In this document: in pieces, positions 8,312 to 17,980 of the stretch | How positions within the stretch are numbered: position 1 is the stretch's first letter | Layout: each line of letters begins with the position of its first letter | Notes under the pieces: generated by a model | The model's input: only the letters and a program-made list of their open reading frames with translations | Database searches by the model: none | Told to the model about the DNA's origin: nothing | Source: Cupriavidus numazuensis | Lineage (GTDB): Bacteria > Pseudomonadota > Gammaproteobacteria > Burkholderiales > Burkholderiaceae | Assembly (NCBI RefSeq): GCF_905397435.1 | Contig: NZ_CAJPVI010000004.1 | Coordinates: 124,001-188,000, forward strand | Length of the DNA stretch: 64,000 nt | Direction of reading: 5' to 3' | Position numbers and translations under genes: made by a program

Positions 8312-9715
8312 TCAGCCAGCGGCTGGGATGCCGGCCTGGCTGGTGCGCGCGGCGCGCAGCCACTCAGGCAACTCGCCACGCGCTGCATAGTCTTCCAGCC
8401 GGTTGTACAGGGTCTTGAGGCTGATGCCAAGGATTTCCGCGGCATGCTTCTTCACGCCGGCACATTGTTCCAGTGTCGCGAAAATAAGCTGGCGATCAGC
8501 ATCGGCCAGCGACATGCCTACCGGTACCGATACCATTGCGGCCGCCGGAGCCTGCGCCGCAGCCGCCTGCAGCGGCACCTGCACTTCGGTGATCAGGTCG
8601 TCGTCGGCCATGATGTAGGCGCGCTGCACGAAATTGCGCAATTCGCGCACGTTGCCTGGCCACATATGCAGGCGCAGGCTGTCGAGCACATTAGGCGCGA
8701 AGCGCCGCGCGGTGCCCTGTTCGGCATTGAGCTGCTCCAGCATCGTATTGGCAATCTGGATGACGTCGTCGCCACGTGCACGCAGCGGCGGCAGTTCGAC
8801 CGGGAACACGTTGAGCCGGTGGAACAGATCCGCGCGCAGTTTCCCTTCGGCGACAGCTTCTTCCGGATTGCGGTTGGTCGCCGCGAGAACCCGTACGTCG
8901 GCGTGCTGCTCGCGGTTGGTACCGACCCGCATGAAGCTGCCGGTTTCCAGCACGCGCAGCAGCTTGACCTGCAGCTCGGCAGGCATCTCGGTGATTTCGT
9001 CAAGGAACAGCGTGCCGCCGTCGGCGCGCTCGAAGTAGCCCTTGTGCTGACGGTCGGCGCCCGTGAAGCTGCCTCGCTCGTGGCCGAACATCTCGGTTTC
9101 GATCAGCGTCGGCGAAATGGCGCCGCAATTGACGGCCAGGAACGGCTGCCGCCGCCGCGCGGACAGCTCATGCACCGTCTGCATCGCCAACTCCTTGCCG
9201 GTGCCGCTTTCGCCGATCAGCAGGACCGTGGCCTCGGTAGGCGCTACGCGTGCAAGCTGGTCATAGACCGCCTGCATGACGTCGGAGCTGCCCAGCAACC
9301 GGCCGAAGCGGCCATAGCGGCGCAATTCGCCGCGCAGCGAATGGATTTCCGCGCGCAGCGCGCCGGTGTTGGCCAGCCGCTTCAGCACAGTCTGGAGCCG
9401 CGCCACGTTGATGGGCTTGACGAGGTAATCGGTCGCGCCGGAACGCAGCGCTTCCACAGCACTGTCGACGCTCGCGTAGCCGGTGGTCAGGATGATCTCC
9501 ACACCCGAAGACGCCACTTCGGCAAACAGCTCCAGGCCGTTGCCGTCCGGCAGGCGCAGGTCAGCCAGGATCACGTCCGGCATGCGCCAGCCGATCTGCA
9601 GCCGGGCTTCACGCAGGCTGCCCGCGGTCGAGGCGGTGAACCCTTCCAGTGCCACGATCTCGGCCAGCGCGGCGCAGGCATTCTCGTCGTCGTCGACAAT
9701 CAGGATGTGAGACAT
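8312..9715 (-). CDS. NtrC-family sigma-54-dependent response regulator
   Basis: This 467-residue protein has a receiver with DDD at 8-10, phosphoacceptor D52 in LADLRLPDG, and a Lys in YLVKP. The AAA+ sigma-54 interaction domain has Walker A GESGTGKE at 168-175 and the sigma-54 loop GSFTGA at 215-220 (usually GAFTGA). Walker B LFLDEI and the R-finger region [11 protein letters not shown] follow. A Fis-type helix-turn-helix ([18 protein letters not shown]) ends it. It should activate sigma-54 promoters when phosphorylated, presumably with the adjacent kinase-like protein. Targets unknown. Confidence 0.92.
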   Translation of the reverse strand: MSHILIVDDDENACAALAEIVALEGFTASTAGSLREARLQIGWRMPDVILADLRLPDGNGLELFAEVASSGVEIILTTGYASVDSAVEALRSGATDYLVKPINVARLQTVLKRLANTGALRAEIHSLRGELRRYGRFGRLLGSSDVMQAVYDQLARVAPTEATVLLIGESGTGKELAMQTVHELSARRRQPFLAVNCGAISPTLIETEMFGHERGSFTGADRQHKGYFERADGGTLFLDEITEMPAELQVKLLRVLETGSFMRVGTNREQHADVRVLAATNRNPEEAVAEGKLRADLFHRLNVFPVELPPLRARGDDVIQIANTMLEQLNAEQGTARRFAPNVLDSLRLHMWPGNVRELRNFVQRAYIMADDDLITEVQVPLQAAAAQAPAAAMVSVPVGMSLADADRQLIFATLEQCAGVKKHAAEILGISLKTLYNRLEDYAARGELPEWLRAARTSQAGIPAAG

Positions 9716-10063
9716 GGTTGCGCGGCCCGGAGGCCGGAAGTTAGCCTGGGAATAGCAAATAGCGAATAGCGCGCAAAAGCGTTACCGGGAGAATAGACAG
9801 TCTTCCCCGAGTCTTCCCCGCCTGCTGCGATGCAACACGTCGTGCCCTGCCGTCGTGCGGCCTGACGTAACGTGTTGCCATCGCGGACAGGCGGGGGCAA
9901 CGCAAAATGCGTATGGGAAGTCTACCCATCTGCAGGCCCGATGGTTGCCAGTGTCTCTCTGACACGGCTGTCGGATGTTTCCGCGCGGTGCGCCTGATGT
10001 CTGGCACCGCCCTGCCCCACGGGCTAGCATAGGAACGTCCCGCGCCCCGTTATCCATGCCAAC
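9716..10063. other. Divergent intergenic region between two sigma-54 regulators
   Basis: No gene is seen. It contains a 9-bp inverted repeat GCAACACGT (9832-9840) and ACGTGTTGC (9870-9878) separated by 29 bp. A short direct repeat TCTTCCCCG lies near 9801-9820. These could bind either regulator. Confidence 0.5.
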
Positions 10064-11080
10064 GTGTCGACTACCGCCAGTCCGTCCCGACGCGGCGCGG
10101 CCCCACAAGCGGAGGGCTTGCGGGGCCGCGCCATTCCCTCCCAGGTATCCCTGTTGTGGGAAAGCACCTCACCCGCCATGCGCCGCCTGCTCGCGCAGGT
10201 CGAACGTGTCGCCGCTACCGATGTCACCATGATCGCAGTAGGGGAAAGCGGCACCGGCAAGGAAGTCGTGGCGCGGGCCGTACACGCGCGCAGCAGCCGG
10301 TGCGAAGGCCCCTTCGTGGCGGTCAACTGCGGCGCGATTCAGCCTACGCTGATCGAGTCCGAACTGTTCGGACACGAAAAAGGCGGCTTCACCGGCGCGA
10401 TCGACCAGAAGGCCGGTTACTTCGAACAGGCGCAGGGCGGCACGCTGTTCCTCGACGAGGTAACGGAAATGCCGCTGGCGATGCAGGTCAAACTGTTGCG
10501 CGTTCTGGAAAGCTGTACCTTCCACCGCGTCGGGGGCGATACGATGATCGCGACCGATGTCCGCATTCTCGCCGCCACCAACCGCGACCCGCTCGATGCC
10601 GTGCGCGGCGGCCAGTTGCGGGAAGACCTGCTCTACCGCCTGGCGGTGTTTCCGCTGCATATCCCGCCGTTGCGCGAACGCGTGGAAGACATCATTCCGC
10701 TCGCCCGCCACTTCCTGGCCGAGTACAACGCGATGGAGCGCACCGACAAGGTGTTTTCCGCCGGCACGCTCGAGCGGCTCACGCGCTACGACTGGCCCGG
10801 CAATGTGCGCGAACTCAAGAATGCGGTCTACCGCGCGTTTATCCTCGCCGACAAGGTGATCGAGATCGGCAACCCGAACCTCGGCTCGCAGCCGCAACGG
10901 CCAAACACGGTCGACGGTGTCGTCAACGTGCGGGTCGGGACCACGCTTGCCGACACGCAGCGCGAGATCATCATGGCCACGCTCGCGCACTACAACGGCG
11001 ACAAGCGGCAGGCCGCGCGCGCACTCGGCATCAGCCTCAAGACGTTGTACAACCGCCTTGAAGCGTACCGGGCCGGCTAA
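10064..11080 (+). CDS. Sigma-54-dependent Fis-family activator lacking a receiver
   Basis: This 338-residue activator starts from GTG. A short N-terminal leader replaces any regulatory domain. The AAA+ domain has Walker A GESGTGKE (60-67), a sigma-54 loop GGFTGA (107-112) and Walker B LFLDEV. A Fis-type helix-turn-helix ([20 protein letters not shown]) ends it. It closely resembles the AAA+/Fis part of the divergent regulator and is probably a paralogue that lost the receiver. It would be constitutively active unless controlled by a partner protein. The GTG lies where alignment to the paralogue expects the N-terminus; no strong ribosome site is visible. Confidence 0.87.
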   Translation: MSTTASPSRRGAAPQAEGLRGRAIPSQVSLLWESTSPAMRRLLAQVERVAATDVTMIAVGESGTGKEVVARAVHARSSRCEGPFVAVNCGAIQPTLIESELFGHEKGGFTGAIDQKAGYFEQAQGGTLFLDEVTEMPLAMQVKLLRVLESCTFHRVGGDTMIATDVRILAATNRDPLDAVRGGQLREDLLYRLAVFPLHIPPLRERVEDIIPLARHFLAEYNAMERTDKVFSAGTLERLTRYDWPGNVRELKNAVYRAFILADKVIEIGNPNLGSQPQRPNTVDGVVNVRVGTTLADTQREIIMATLAHYNGDKRQAARALGISLKTLYNRLEAYRAG

Positions 11081-11111
11081 GTGCCGGCACCGGTGGCAAC
11101 GTGTGCCCGGC

Positions 11112-12125
11112 CTATTCATGCCGTCCGCGGCGGACCTGCAGCACCGCGGCCAGTGCGGCCGACGCGCCGACGACCAGCGCCGTGGTCAGCACCGGATGGC
11201 GCGCACTCGTCGTGTAAGGGCATGACTGCAAGGCGACACGGTTGCCCGTGCGTTCCTGCAGGCCGTTGCCGCCGCCGTACAGCGTGTTGTCCTCGAGCGG
11301 GCCGGCCGGATGGCGGGTCTGCTGCGCGCGGCCCATGAAGCGGCGCATGACCTGGTCGAATGCGCGCGGTGCGTGATAGGCCGCCGCAGAGAACGCCTTG
11401 GCGGCGCCGCCGACAAACAAGTCGCGACGCGGATGCTCGGCAGCGAAGAGAATCGCCTCCGCGGCGAGCGCCGGGTCATAAAGCGGCGGCGGCAGGCGCG
11501 GCTCGACGTCCAGGAAGTTCTTGGCATGCGTGGCCAGCGGCGTTTCCAGCCCCGCGGGCTTGATCAGCGTGACGCTGATCGGCGCCATTTCCTGCTCGAG
11601 TTCCAGCCGCAAGGAATCGGTGAAGCCCTTGATCGCATGCTGCGATGCCGCGTACGCGCTTTGCAGCGGCAGCGGCCCGTCCGAGGCCTCGCTACCGATG
11701 TTGATGATCGCGCCGCCCCGCTCGCGCAGGTGCGCCGCCGCAGCCAGCGAGCCGTGCACGGTGCCCCAGTAGTTGGTGTCGAACAGGCGCCGCTGGTCTT
11801 CCAGCGGCACATCGGCATGGCGGCCGAAGATCGTGACGCCGGCATTGTTGACCCACGTATCGAACCCGGCAAAGCGCTCAATGGCGGCATGCGCCACGCG
11901 CGCCATATCGTCGTGCCGGCCCACGTCGGCGGTCACGGTAATGACCTCGGCACCCTTCTCCCGCAGTTCCTCGGCCAGCTTGTGCAGCGATTCCTCGCTG
12001 CGGGCCACCAGCACGAGCCGGGCGCCCATGGCCGCGGCCTTGCGCGCGGTAACCAGGCCGACACCGCTGGTGGCCCCGGTCAGCACGATGACCTGCGACC
12101 CGATTTTCTTCAGAGAGACTTTCAT
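11112..12125 (-). CDS. SDR-family oxidoreductase with C-terminal membrane anchor
   Basis: This 337-residue protein has a classical Rossmann SDR at 8-250 with TGATSGVG for NAD(P) binding, the NNAG motif and the catalytic Ser in INIGSEASD. The catalytic YxxxK appears as YAASQ, so the usual Lys is Gln. The C-terminal extension ends in a hydrophobic helix (TTALVVGASAALAAVL) followed by RRG, a likely tail anchor in the inner membrane. The start at 12125 has AGGAAG upstream; the open frame reaches 12326 without one. It is convergent with the sigma-54 activator gene. Substrate unknown; activity questionable without Lys. Confidence 0.85.
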   Translation of the reverse strand: MKVSLKKIGSQVIVLTGATSGVGLVTARKAAAMGARLVLVARSEESLHKLAEELREKGAEVITVTADVGRHDDMARVAHAAIERFAGFDTWVNNAGVTIFGRHADVPLEDQRRLFDTNYWGTVHGSLAAAAHLRERGGAIINIGSEASDGPLPLQSAYAASQHAIKGFTDSLRLELEQEMAPISVTLIKPAGLETPLATHAKNFLDVEPRLPPPLYDPALAAEAILFAAEHPRRDLFVGGAAKAFSAAAYHAPRAFDQVMRRFMGRAQQTRHPAGPLEDNTLYGGGNGLQERTGNRVALQSCPYTTSARHPVLTTALVVGASAALAAVLQVRRGRHE

Positions 12126-12441
12126 CTGCTTGCTTCCTGATGCCCCGGCACGGGAACGACGATCGCTGGCATCCGGGACCCACTGCCGACGACGCTCGAC
12201 CGATATGCAGGGCTTGTACGCCGCAAGGAGCGTTCCCGCCGCCACCGGAGCCCCGGCGCCGGTGTTTCGGGCCCGGACACCGCGCACGCGCCGGCGAGGA
12301 ATTACAACGTCCGGTAAGAAGCACACGCGCGCGGCATTGGCCGACTCAGGTGTAGGACTGGCGCCGATTTCGGCGTTCCGGGGCCGTGCCTAAGCTGAAG
12401 CCACCGAGGTTCGCCTCCTTGCAAGGTGAGGCTGGTTCACC
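12126..12441. other. Divergent intergenic region upstream of ligD and the SDR gene
   Basis: About 316 bp with no credible gene and no clear promoter or repeat that I can see. It should contain the promoters of both flanking genes. A GAGG-containing ribosome site precedes the ligD ATG. Confidence 0.4.
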
Positions 12442-15147
12442 ATGGCCAAGACCACGCGCCAGACCCCTGACGACACCCGCGGCACGCGCAGCGCCCGAAC
12501 GGCGGAGCCTGCGCGCAAGCGCCCGGCCGATGCGCTCGGCAAGTATCGCCAGATGCGGGATTTCGCGGCGACGCCCGAACCCGGCGGCACCCGGCCCCGC
12601 GCGGCGGCAACACCCAGGGCGAAGCGCACGGGCACCTTGTCCTTCGTCATCCAGAAACATGCCGCGCGGCGGCTGCACTACGACTTCCGGCTGGAGCTGG
12701 ATGGCACGCTGAAAAGCTGGGCCGTCCCCAAGGGCCCGAGCCTGGATCCGGCCGACAAACGCATGGCAGTGCATGTGGAAGACCATCCACTCGACTATGC
12801 GGGCTTCGAGGGCGTGATCCCGCCGGGCCACTACGGCGCGGGCACGGTCATCGTGTGGGATCGGGGTGTCTGGGTACCCGACGGCGATGCCGATGCCGCC
12901 TATCGCGCCGGCAAGCTCAAGTTCGAGCTGCGCGGCGAAAAGCTGCATGGCCACTGGACGCTGGTGCGCATGCACGGCAGCCGGCAGAAGGACCAGGATG
13001 CCTGGCTGCTGATCAAGGAGCGCGACGATGCGGCGGTGCCCGCATCCGAATTCGACGTGACCGAAGCGCTGCCCGACAGCGTGCTGGCCGGGACATCGGC
13101 TCAGGTCAAGACCACCAGACGCAAAGCCGCTGCGAAGGCCAAAAAAGGCGCCGAGAAAAGCGCTGAGGAAGGCACCAAGGAAAGCACCAAGGCCAAGCCC
13201 TTGACCTTGCCACGCCGCGCCGCTGCCGCCGCGCTGCCGCTTGCGCTGTCACCGCAACTCGCCACGCTGGTCGAGCGCCCGCCCGCCGATGCCGACGCGT
13301 GGCGCTACGAGATCAAGTTCGACGGCTATCGCATGCTGGCCCGTATCGACGGCGAAGACGTGCGCTTGTTTACGCGCCAGGGCCACGACTGGACCTCGCG
13401 CCTCAAGACGCTCGCGCGCGAAGTGCGCGCGCTCGGATTGCCCGATGGCTGGCTCGATGGCGAAATCGTCGTGCTCGGCAAGCACGGCGAGACCGATTTC
13501 CAGGCTTTGCAGAATGCCTTCGAGACGTCGCACGTGGAATCGATCCAGTACTTCGTCTTCGACCTGCCGTTCTATGCCGGCCATGACCTGCGCAAGGTGC
13601 CGCTGTCAGAACGGCGCGCGCTGCTGCGGCGCCTGTTCGAGAACAACACCGGCACACGCCTGCGCTTCAGCGAAGAATTCGAAGCCGCTCCTGACGAAAT
13701 GCTTGACGCCGCGTGCCGCATGAAGCTCGAAGGCGTGATTGGCAAGCGCATCGATGCCCCCTATGTCAGTACGCGCAGCAACACGTGGATCAAGCTCAAG
13801 TGCACGCAGCGCCAGGAGTTCGTGATCGGCGGCTATACCGAGCCCAAGGGCAGCCGCCAGGGCCTGGGCTCCCTGTTGCTCGGCGTGCACGACAGTGCCG
13901 GCCGCCTGCGTTATGCGGGCAATGTGGGCACGGGCTTCGATACGCGCACGCTGGCCACCCTGCGCAAACAGCTGGACGCGCAACGCACGGACAAGTCGCC
14001 GTTCCATGAGCTGCCGTCGTCAATCAAAGGGCTGTGGGTGCGGCCGCGGCTCGTGGCGGAAGTTTCGTTCGGTTCGTGGACGCGCGAAGGCCGCGTGCGG
14101 CATGCCGTGTTCCATGGCTTGCGCAGCGACAAGCCCGCTGGCGCGGTGTCCGTGGAAAAGCCCGCTGCACCGGCTGGCCGGAAGAGTACTGCCAAGAGCG
14201 CGACCAAGACCGCATCAGCCACGCGCAAGGACAAACCCACCGCCGCGAATGGCAAGGTCGCCATCAGCCATGCCGGTCGCGTCATCGATACAGCCAGCGG
14301 GCTGACCAAGGGCGACCTGGTGCGGTACTACGAAAGCGCGGCGTCACTGATGCTGCCGCACCTGCGCGGCCGCCCCATCGCCATGGTGCGCGCGCCGGCC
14401 GGCGTGGCCGGACAGCAGTTCTTCCAGCGGCATGGCGACACGCTCAAGATCGACGGCATCAACGTGCTCGATCCGGATCTGTGGCCGGGCCATCCGGCGC
14501 TGCTCGAGATCGTCTCTGCGCATGCGCTGGTGGCCGCGGCGCAGCTCAATGTGGTGGAGTTCCACACCTGGAACGCCAACAAGCGCAGCATGGACCGGCC
14601 CAACCGCATCATCTTCGACCTCGATCCGGGCGAAGGCGTGGCGTGGCCGCACATGCGCGAAGCCGCGGCGCTGATGAAGGCATGGCTCGACGAACTCGGG
14701 CTCGACAGCTTCCTGAAGACCAGCGGCGGCAAGGGCTTGCACGTGGTGGTGCCGCTCACGCCGCGCGCGGGCTGGGATGAGGTCAAGGACTTCGCGCACG
14801 GGGTTGTGCTGCACATGGCCGCGACGATTCCAGAGCGCTTCGTGGCCAAGAGCGGCGCGCGCAACCGCATTGGCAAGATTTTCATCGATTACCTGCGCAA
14901 TGGCGTCGGCGCCACGACGGTCGCGGCATTCTCCGCGCGTGCGCGCAGCGGCCTGGGCGTGTCGATTCCGCTTGCGTGGGACGAGCTCGACGGGCTCGAG
15001 GCCTCCGACCAGTGGACCGTCGCCAATGTGGCGCCGCGCCTGGACGAACTGGCCCGCCACGACCCGTGGAAGACCTATGCGGACACACGCCAGACCATCA
15101 CGCGCGCTGCCACACGGCTGGCTCGCGCCGAAAGGAGCAAGCCATGA
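12442..15147 (+). CDS. ligD: Multifunctional NHEJ DNA ligase LigD (phosphoesterase-ligase-polymerase)
   Basis: This 901-residue protein has the Pseudomonas-type domain order. A 3'-phosphoesterase domain (about 65-205) has metal ligands in QKHAARRLHYDF (H73, H79, D81) and HVEDHPLDY. A Lys/Ala/Glu-rich linker follows (220-255). The ATP-dependent ligase (about 265-560) has adenylated Lys292 in YEIKFDGYRM and the OB-fold region with KLKCTQRQEFVIGGY. A second linker leads to the primase-polymerase (about 610-895) with catalytic FDLDPG. It repairs double-strand breaks with Ku, encoded 2.8 kb downstream. Its stop overlaps the next start by 4 bp. Confidence 0.95.
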   Translation: MAKTTRQTPDDTRGTRSARTAEPARKRPADALGKYRQMRDFAATPEPGGTRPRAAATPRAKRTGTLSFVIQKHAARRLHYDFRLELDGTLKSWAVPKGPSLDPADKRMAVHVEDHPLDYAGFEGVIPPGHYGAGTVIVWDRGVWVPDGDADAAYRAGKLKFELRGEKLHGHWTLVRMHGSRQKDQDAWLLIKERDDAAVPASEFDVTEALPDSVLAGTSAQVKTTRRKAAAKAKKGAEKSAEEGTKESTKAKPLTLPRRAAAAALPLALSPQLATLVERPPADADAWRYEIKFDGYRMLARIDGEDVRLFTRQGHDWTSRLKTLAREVRALGLPDGWLDGEIVVLGKHGETDFQALQNAFETSHVESIQYFVFDLPFYAGHDLRKVPLSERRALLRRLFENNTGTRLRFSEEFEAAPDEMLDAACRMKLEGVIGKRIDAPYVSTRSNTWIKLKCTQRQEFVIGGYTEPKGSRQGLGSLLLGVHDSAGRLRYAGNVGTGFDTRTLATLRKQLDAQRTDKSPFHELPSSIKGLWVRPRLVAEVSFGSWTREGRVRHAVFHGLRSDKPAGAVSVEKPAAPAGRKSTAKSATKTASATRKDKPTAANGKVAISHAGRVIDTASGLTKGDLVRYYESAASLMLPHLRGRPIAMVRAPAGVAGQQFFQRHGDTLKIDGINVLDPDLWPGHPALLEIVSAHALVAAAQLNVVEFHTWNANKRSMDRPNRIIFDLDPGEGVAWPHMREAAALMKAWLDELGLDSFLKTSGGKGLHVVVPLTPRAGWDEVKDFAHGVVLHMAATIPERFVAKSGARNRIGKIFIDYLRNGVGATTVAAFSARARSGLGVSIPLAWDELDGLEASDQWTVANVAPRLDELARHDPWKTYADTRQTITRAATRLARAERSKP

Positions 15148-15539
15148 CCCGATCGTTTATTCCCTGTCTCCGCCACGTGCGCCTGGCTGGCGCCGCCGGG
15201 CCGCACTTTTCTCGGCGCGCGCTGGCCGCCGCGTTGCTGATCGCCGTGGCCCTGCCCGCCAGCGCACGCCTGCCGGCGCTCAATCCGGAGCAGCAGCAGG
15301 CCGCCGATGCACGCAAGGCAAAGGAAGCCGAAGAGGCGAAACGCCAGGCCGATGCGCTCGGCAAGGTGCAGGATCAGATCGCATCGCGGTTCGGCAAGAA
15401 GGGGGCGGCCGAGGTGTCAGGCGCCACCGAGCCGGGCAATGTGTCGCAAAAGGCTGCCGAGGCCCCGCAATCGGCCGGACCGCATGGCGGAACGTCCCCA
15501 AGCGCCGAAGCGCATAGCGGCGAAGCGGCGCGGCGATAA
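15144..15539 (+). CDS. Small exported protein coupled to ligD
   Basis: This 131-residue protein has a long basic N-region, a hydrophobic core (ALAAALLIAVALPASA) and a likely signal peptidase site near ASARLP. The mature part is Ala/Glu/Lys/Gln-rich (EQQQAADARKAKEAEEAKRQ), suggesting a short periplasmic helix with a disordered tail. AAAGGAG precedes the ATG, which overlaps the ligD stop (ATGA). Why an exported protein is coupled to a DNA repair gene is unclear; function unknown. Confidence 0.7.
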   Translation: MTRSFIPCLRHVRLAGAAGPHFSRRALAAALLIAVALPASARLPALNPEQQQAADARKAKEAEEAKRQADALGKVQDQIASRFGKKGAAEVSGATEPGNVSQKAAEAPQSAGPHGGTSPSAEAHSGEAARR

Positions 15540-15748
15540 CCCGCTCGTGCTCCGGCACGCGTTTTGCGCATGTCCCCCTTGTGGTCCCACCGAGAACGGA
15601 CCGGATGTCTGCGCGAACGCAGCGATACAAGGGGGAACGACGCCGTGAACACCTACGCGCTTGTAAAGCGTACACACCGTGCGCAAATCTATCGGGTAAT
15701 TTTTACAACGACCTGCGCTGCGGCCGCGCGTCGCCAAGGTTGCCAGTC

Positions 15749-17728
15749 ATGAACGCGCGTATCGCCCGCCAAGGCCGCCTGATCCTCAACGTGGAGGACC
15801 GCGAAGGGCCGCGCTATGTGAAGAGCAGCATCCTGCAGCGCGCCGGATTCTCGGTGCTGGAAGCTTCGACCGGCCAGGCGGCATTGTCGCTGGTGCGCCA
15901 GCATACGCCTGCGCTGGTGCTGCTTGCGCTGCGCCTGCCGGACATCAGCGGGCTCGAGGTCTGCAAGCTGCTCAAATCCGATCCCAACCTTGCCAGCACG
16001 CCAGTCCTGCTGACTTCGCCGGCGCTTGCCACCTCGGCGCAGCGCGTGGAAGCGCTGGATTGCGGCGCGGACAACTTCATGGTCGAGCCGTCGGAGCCCG
16101 AGGAGCTGATCGCCAGTATCCAGTCGCTGCTGCGGCTGCGCCGGGCCGAGGATGCCTACCACCGCACCAGCCAGGCGCTGCACGACAACGAGGACATGTT
16201 CCGCCAGCTCGCGGAATCGCTCGTCGATGTGGTCTGGCTGCTGGACGCGCGCGAGCGCCGCCTGCTGTTCGTCAGTCCGCGCCTGTCGGAGTTGTGCGGC
16301 CAGACGCCGGAAAAGATGATGGAAGATCCGACGTGCTGCCTGGATCGCGTCGTACCGGCGGATCGTGCACGCGTGGCAAGCGCGTGTGCAAGCATGCTGC
16401 AGGACGGCAAGCTCGATATCGAATTCGAGTTCATGCATGCCGACGGCGGCATCCGCGAAATCCTTGCGCGCGCCTTCCCCATCCGCGGCACCGCCAATGA
16501 GACGCTGCGCGTGGCCGGCACCTGCCAGGACGTGACCACGCAAAACCGTGCCCGGCGCGCGCTGCGCGGCGAGGAGCGCCGCAAGGAACAGTTCCTGGCG
16601 ATGCTTGCGCACGAATTGCGCAACCCGCTGGCCCCCATGCGCAGCGCCGTCGACCTCCTGCAGCAGCCACAACCCGCGCCGGCCGACGCATTCCGCGCGC
16701 GCGACGTGATCGGACGCCAGCTCAGGCACCTGTCGCAACTGGTGGACGACCTGCTCGACATCTCGCGCTTCAACCAGGGAAGGATCACGCTGCGCCAGGA
16801 CCTTGTGGAACTGCGCGGCGCGCTCAACACCGCAGTGGAAACCGTGAGGCCCGTCATGGAAGCCCAGCAGCACACGCTGCGGCTGTCCTTGCCCGAACAG
16901 CCGCTGCCCGTGCGCGGCGACATGGTGCGGCTCACCCAGATCTTCAGCAACCTGCTGCACAACGCCGCGGCATATACGCCGATCGGTGGACAGATCCGGC
17001 TCGACGCCACGGTGACGGACGGACGCGTCGACGTGAGGGTGCACGACAACGGCATGGGCCTGACCGGGACGCTGCAGCGGCTTTTGTTCGATCCGCTGGC
17101 ACCCGAGGAGCCGGGCAGCACGTCCGTTGCGGGAGCCAGACATGCGGACGATGGCGCCGATACGGCCGGCGCGCAGTCTTATATGCCGGAAGGTCCCGGC
17201 ATCGGCCTGACGCTCGTACAGCAACTCGTGCGGCTGCATGGCGGCAGCATCCGGGCAGAAAGCCCGGGCCCGGGCGAAGGCAGCACCTTTATCGTCGAGT
17301 TGCCGGTCGAGCCATGGCAGAACTGGCATCCGGCCGAAACAATGTTGCCGCGGCCGTCCGGCCCGCCGCGCGTGATCATGCTGGTGGATGACAACACCGA
17401 TGCACTCGAGGCCATGAGCATGACACTGAGGATGCTGGGACACACTGTGGTGACGGCGCCCGACGGCCCCAGTGCAGTGGCACGGGCGCCGGAAGTAAAG
17501 CCCGAGGTAGTACTGCTCGATCTCGGCATGCCCGCCATGGATGGCTTCGAGACCGCGCGGCGCCTGCGCGCGCTGCCCGAAATGCGCGGGGCGACACTCG
17601 TTGCACTCACCGGCTATGGGCAACCCGAAGACCGCCGGCGTGCGCTGGAAGCGGGCTTTGACCGCCATCTGGTCAAGCCGGCCAGCCTGGAAGCGCTGAC
17701 CCGGCTATTCGAGGAGCAAGGCAGCTGA
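15749..17728 (+). CDS. Hybrid sensor histidine kinase with N-terminal pseudo-receiver, PAS, HisKA/HATPase and C-terminal receiver
   Basis: This 659-residue soluble kinase has four parts. The N-terminal receiver-like domain (about 10-130) has Ala at the phosphoacceptor position (LVLLALRLPD, A60) and Glu where the conserved Lys should be (FMVEPSEPEE), so it cannot be phosphorylated normally. A PAS domain follows (145-275). The HisKA H-box is AMLAHELRNPLAPM, the HATPase N-box is IFSNLLHNAAAYTP and the G1 box is HDNGMGL. The C-terminal receiver (about 545-655) is intact, with VVLLDLGMPAMDG and HLVKP. It lies between ligD and ku. The start at 15749 agrees with the receiver fold; upstream codons appear non-coding. 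Confidence 0.88.
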   Translation: MNARIARQGRLILNVEDREGPRYVKSSILQRAGFSVLEASTGQAALSLVRQHTPALVLLALRLPDISGLEVCKLLKSDPNLASTPVLLTSPALATSAQRVEALDCGADNFMVEPSEPEELIASIQSLLRLRRAEDAYHRTSQALHDNEDMFRQLAESLVDVVWLLDARERRLLFVSPRLSELCGQTPEKMMEDPTCCLDRVVPADRARVASACASMLQDGKLDIEFEFMHADGGIREILARAFPIRGTANETLRVAGTCQDVTTQNRARRALRGEERRKEQFLAMLAHELRNPLAPMRSAVDLLQQPQPAPADAFRARDVIGRQLRHLSQLVDDLLDISRFNQGRITLRQDLVELRGALNTAVETVRPVMEAQQHTLRLSLPEQPLPVRGDMVRLTQIFSNLLHNAAAYTPIGGQIRLDATVTDGRVDVRVHDNGMGLTGTLQRLLFDPLAPEEPGSTSVAGARHADDGADTAGAQSYMPEGPGIGLTLVQQLVRLHGGSIRAESPGPGEGSTFIVELPVEPWQNWHPAETMLPRPSGPPRVIMLVDDNTDALEAMSMTLRMLGHTVVTAPDGPSAVARAPEVKPEVVLLDLGMPAMDGFETARRLRALPEMRGATLVALTGYGQPEDRRRALEAGFDRHLVKPASLEALTRLFEEQGS

Positions 17729-17820
17729 TCGCGCCGAAATGGCGGCGAAAAGACATCGAATTGGCGCCGAGATGGCACTCAGCGCAGCCTTACCGCACCA
17801 ACCCTGACGGAAAACACGAT

Positions 17821-17964
17821 ATGCATACGACGCCCGACCCCGACATACCCGCTCGCAAGCCCGAGATCCCGCCGCCGGAACCGCCGCCGGGCGAGCCCGA
17901 GCCGGTCATCGACCCGCCCCCCGGTGACGTGCCGCCGCCACCGCCGCAACGCGCGGCAGCCTGA
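17821..17964 (+). CDS. Proline-rich small protein
   Basis: A 47-residue frame, MHTTPDPDIPARKPEIPPPE followed by repeated Pro/Glu and ending PPPPQRAAA. Similar short Pro-rich frames are annotated in Burkholderiales, but low complexity makes coding status uncertain. It stops 16 bp before the ku start, so it could be co-transcribed with it. A weak GGAAA lies upstream of the ATG. Confidence 0.5.
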   Translation: MHTTPDPDIPARKPEIPPPEPPPGEPEPVIDPPPGDVPPPPPQRAAA

Positions 17965-17980
17965 TTCGAGGAGACCTGCC

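Noticed and set aside
9998..10014. CTGGCACCGCCCTGCCC as a sigma-54 promoter for the receiver-less activator
   Set aside because: The GG to GC distance is one base short, which sigma-54 does not normally tolerate.
14976..15143. Upstream extension of the ligD-coupled exported protein
   Set aside because: The frame continues into ligD but the ATG at 15144 has AAAGGAG and a proper signal peptide; the extension would bury the signal.
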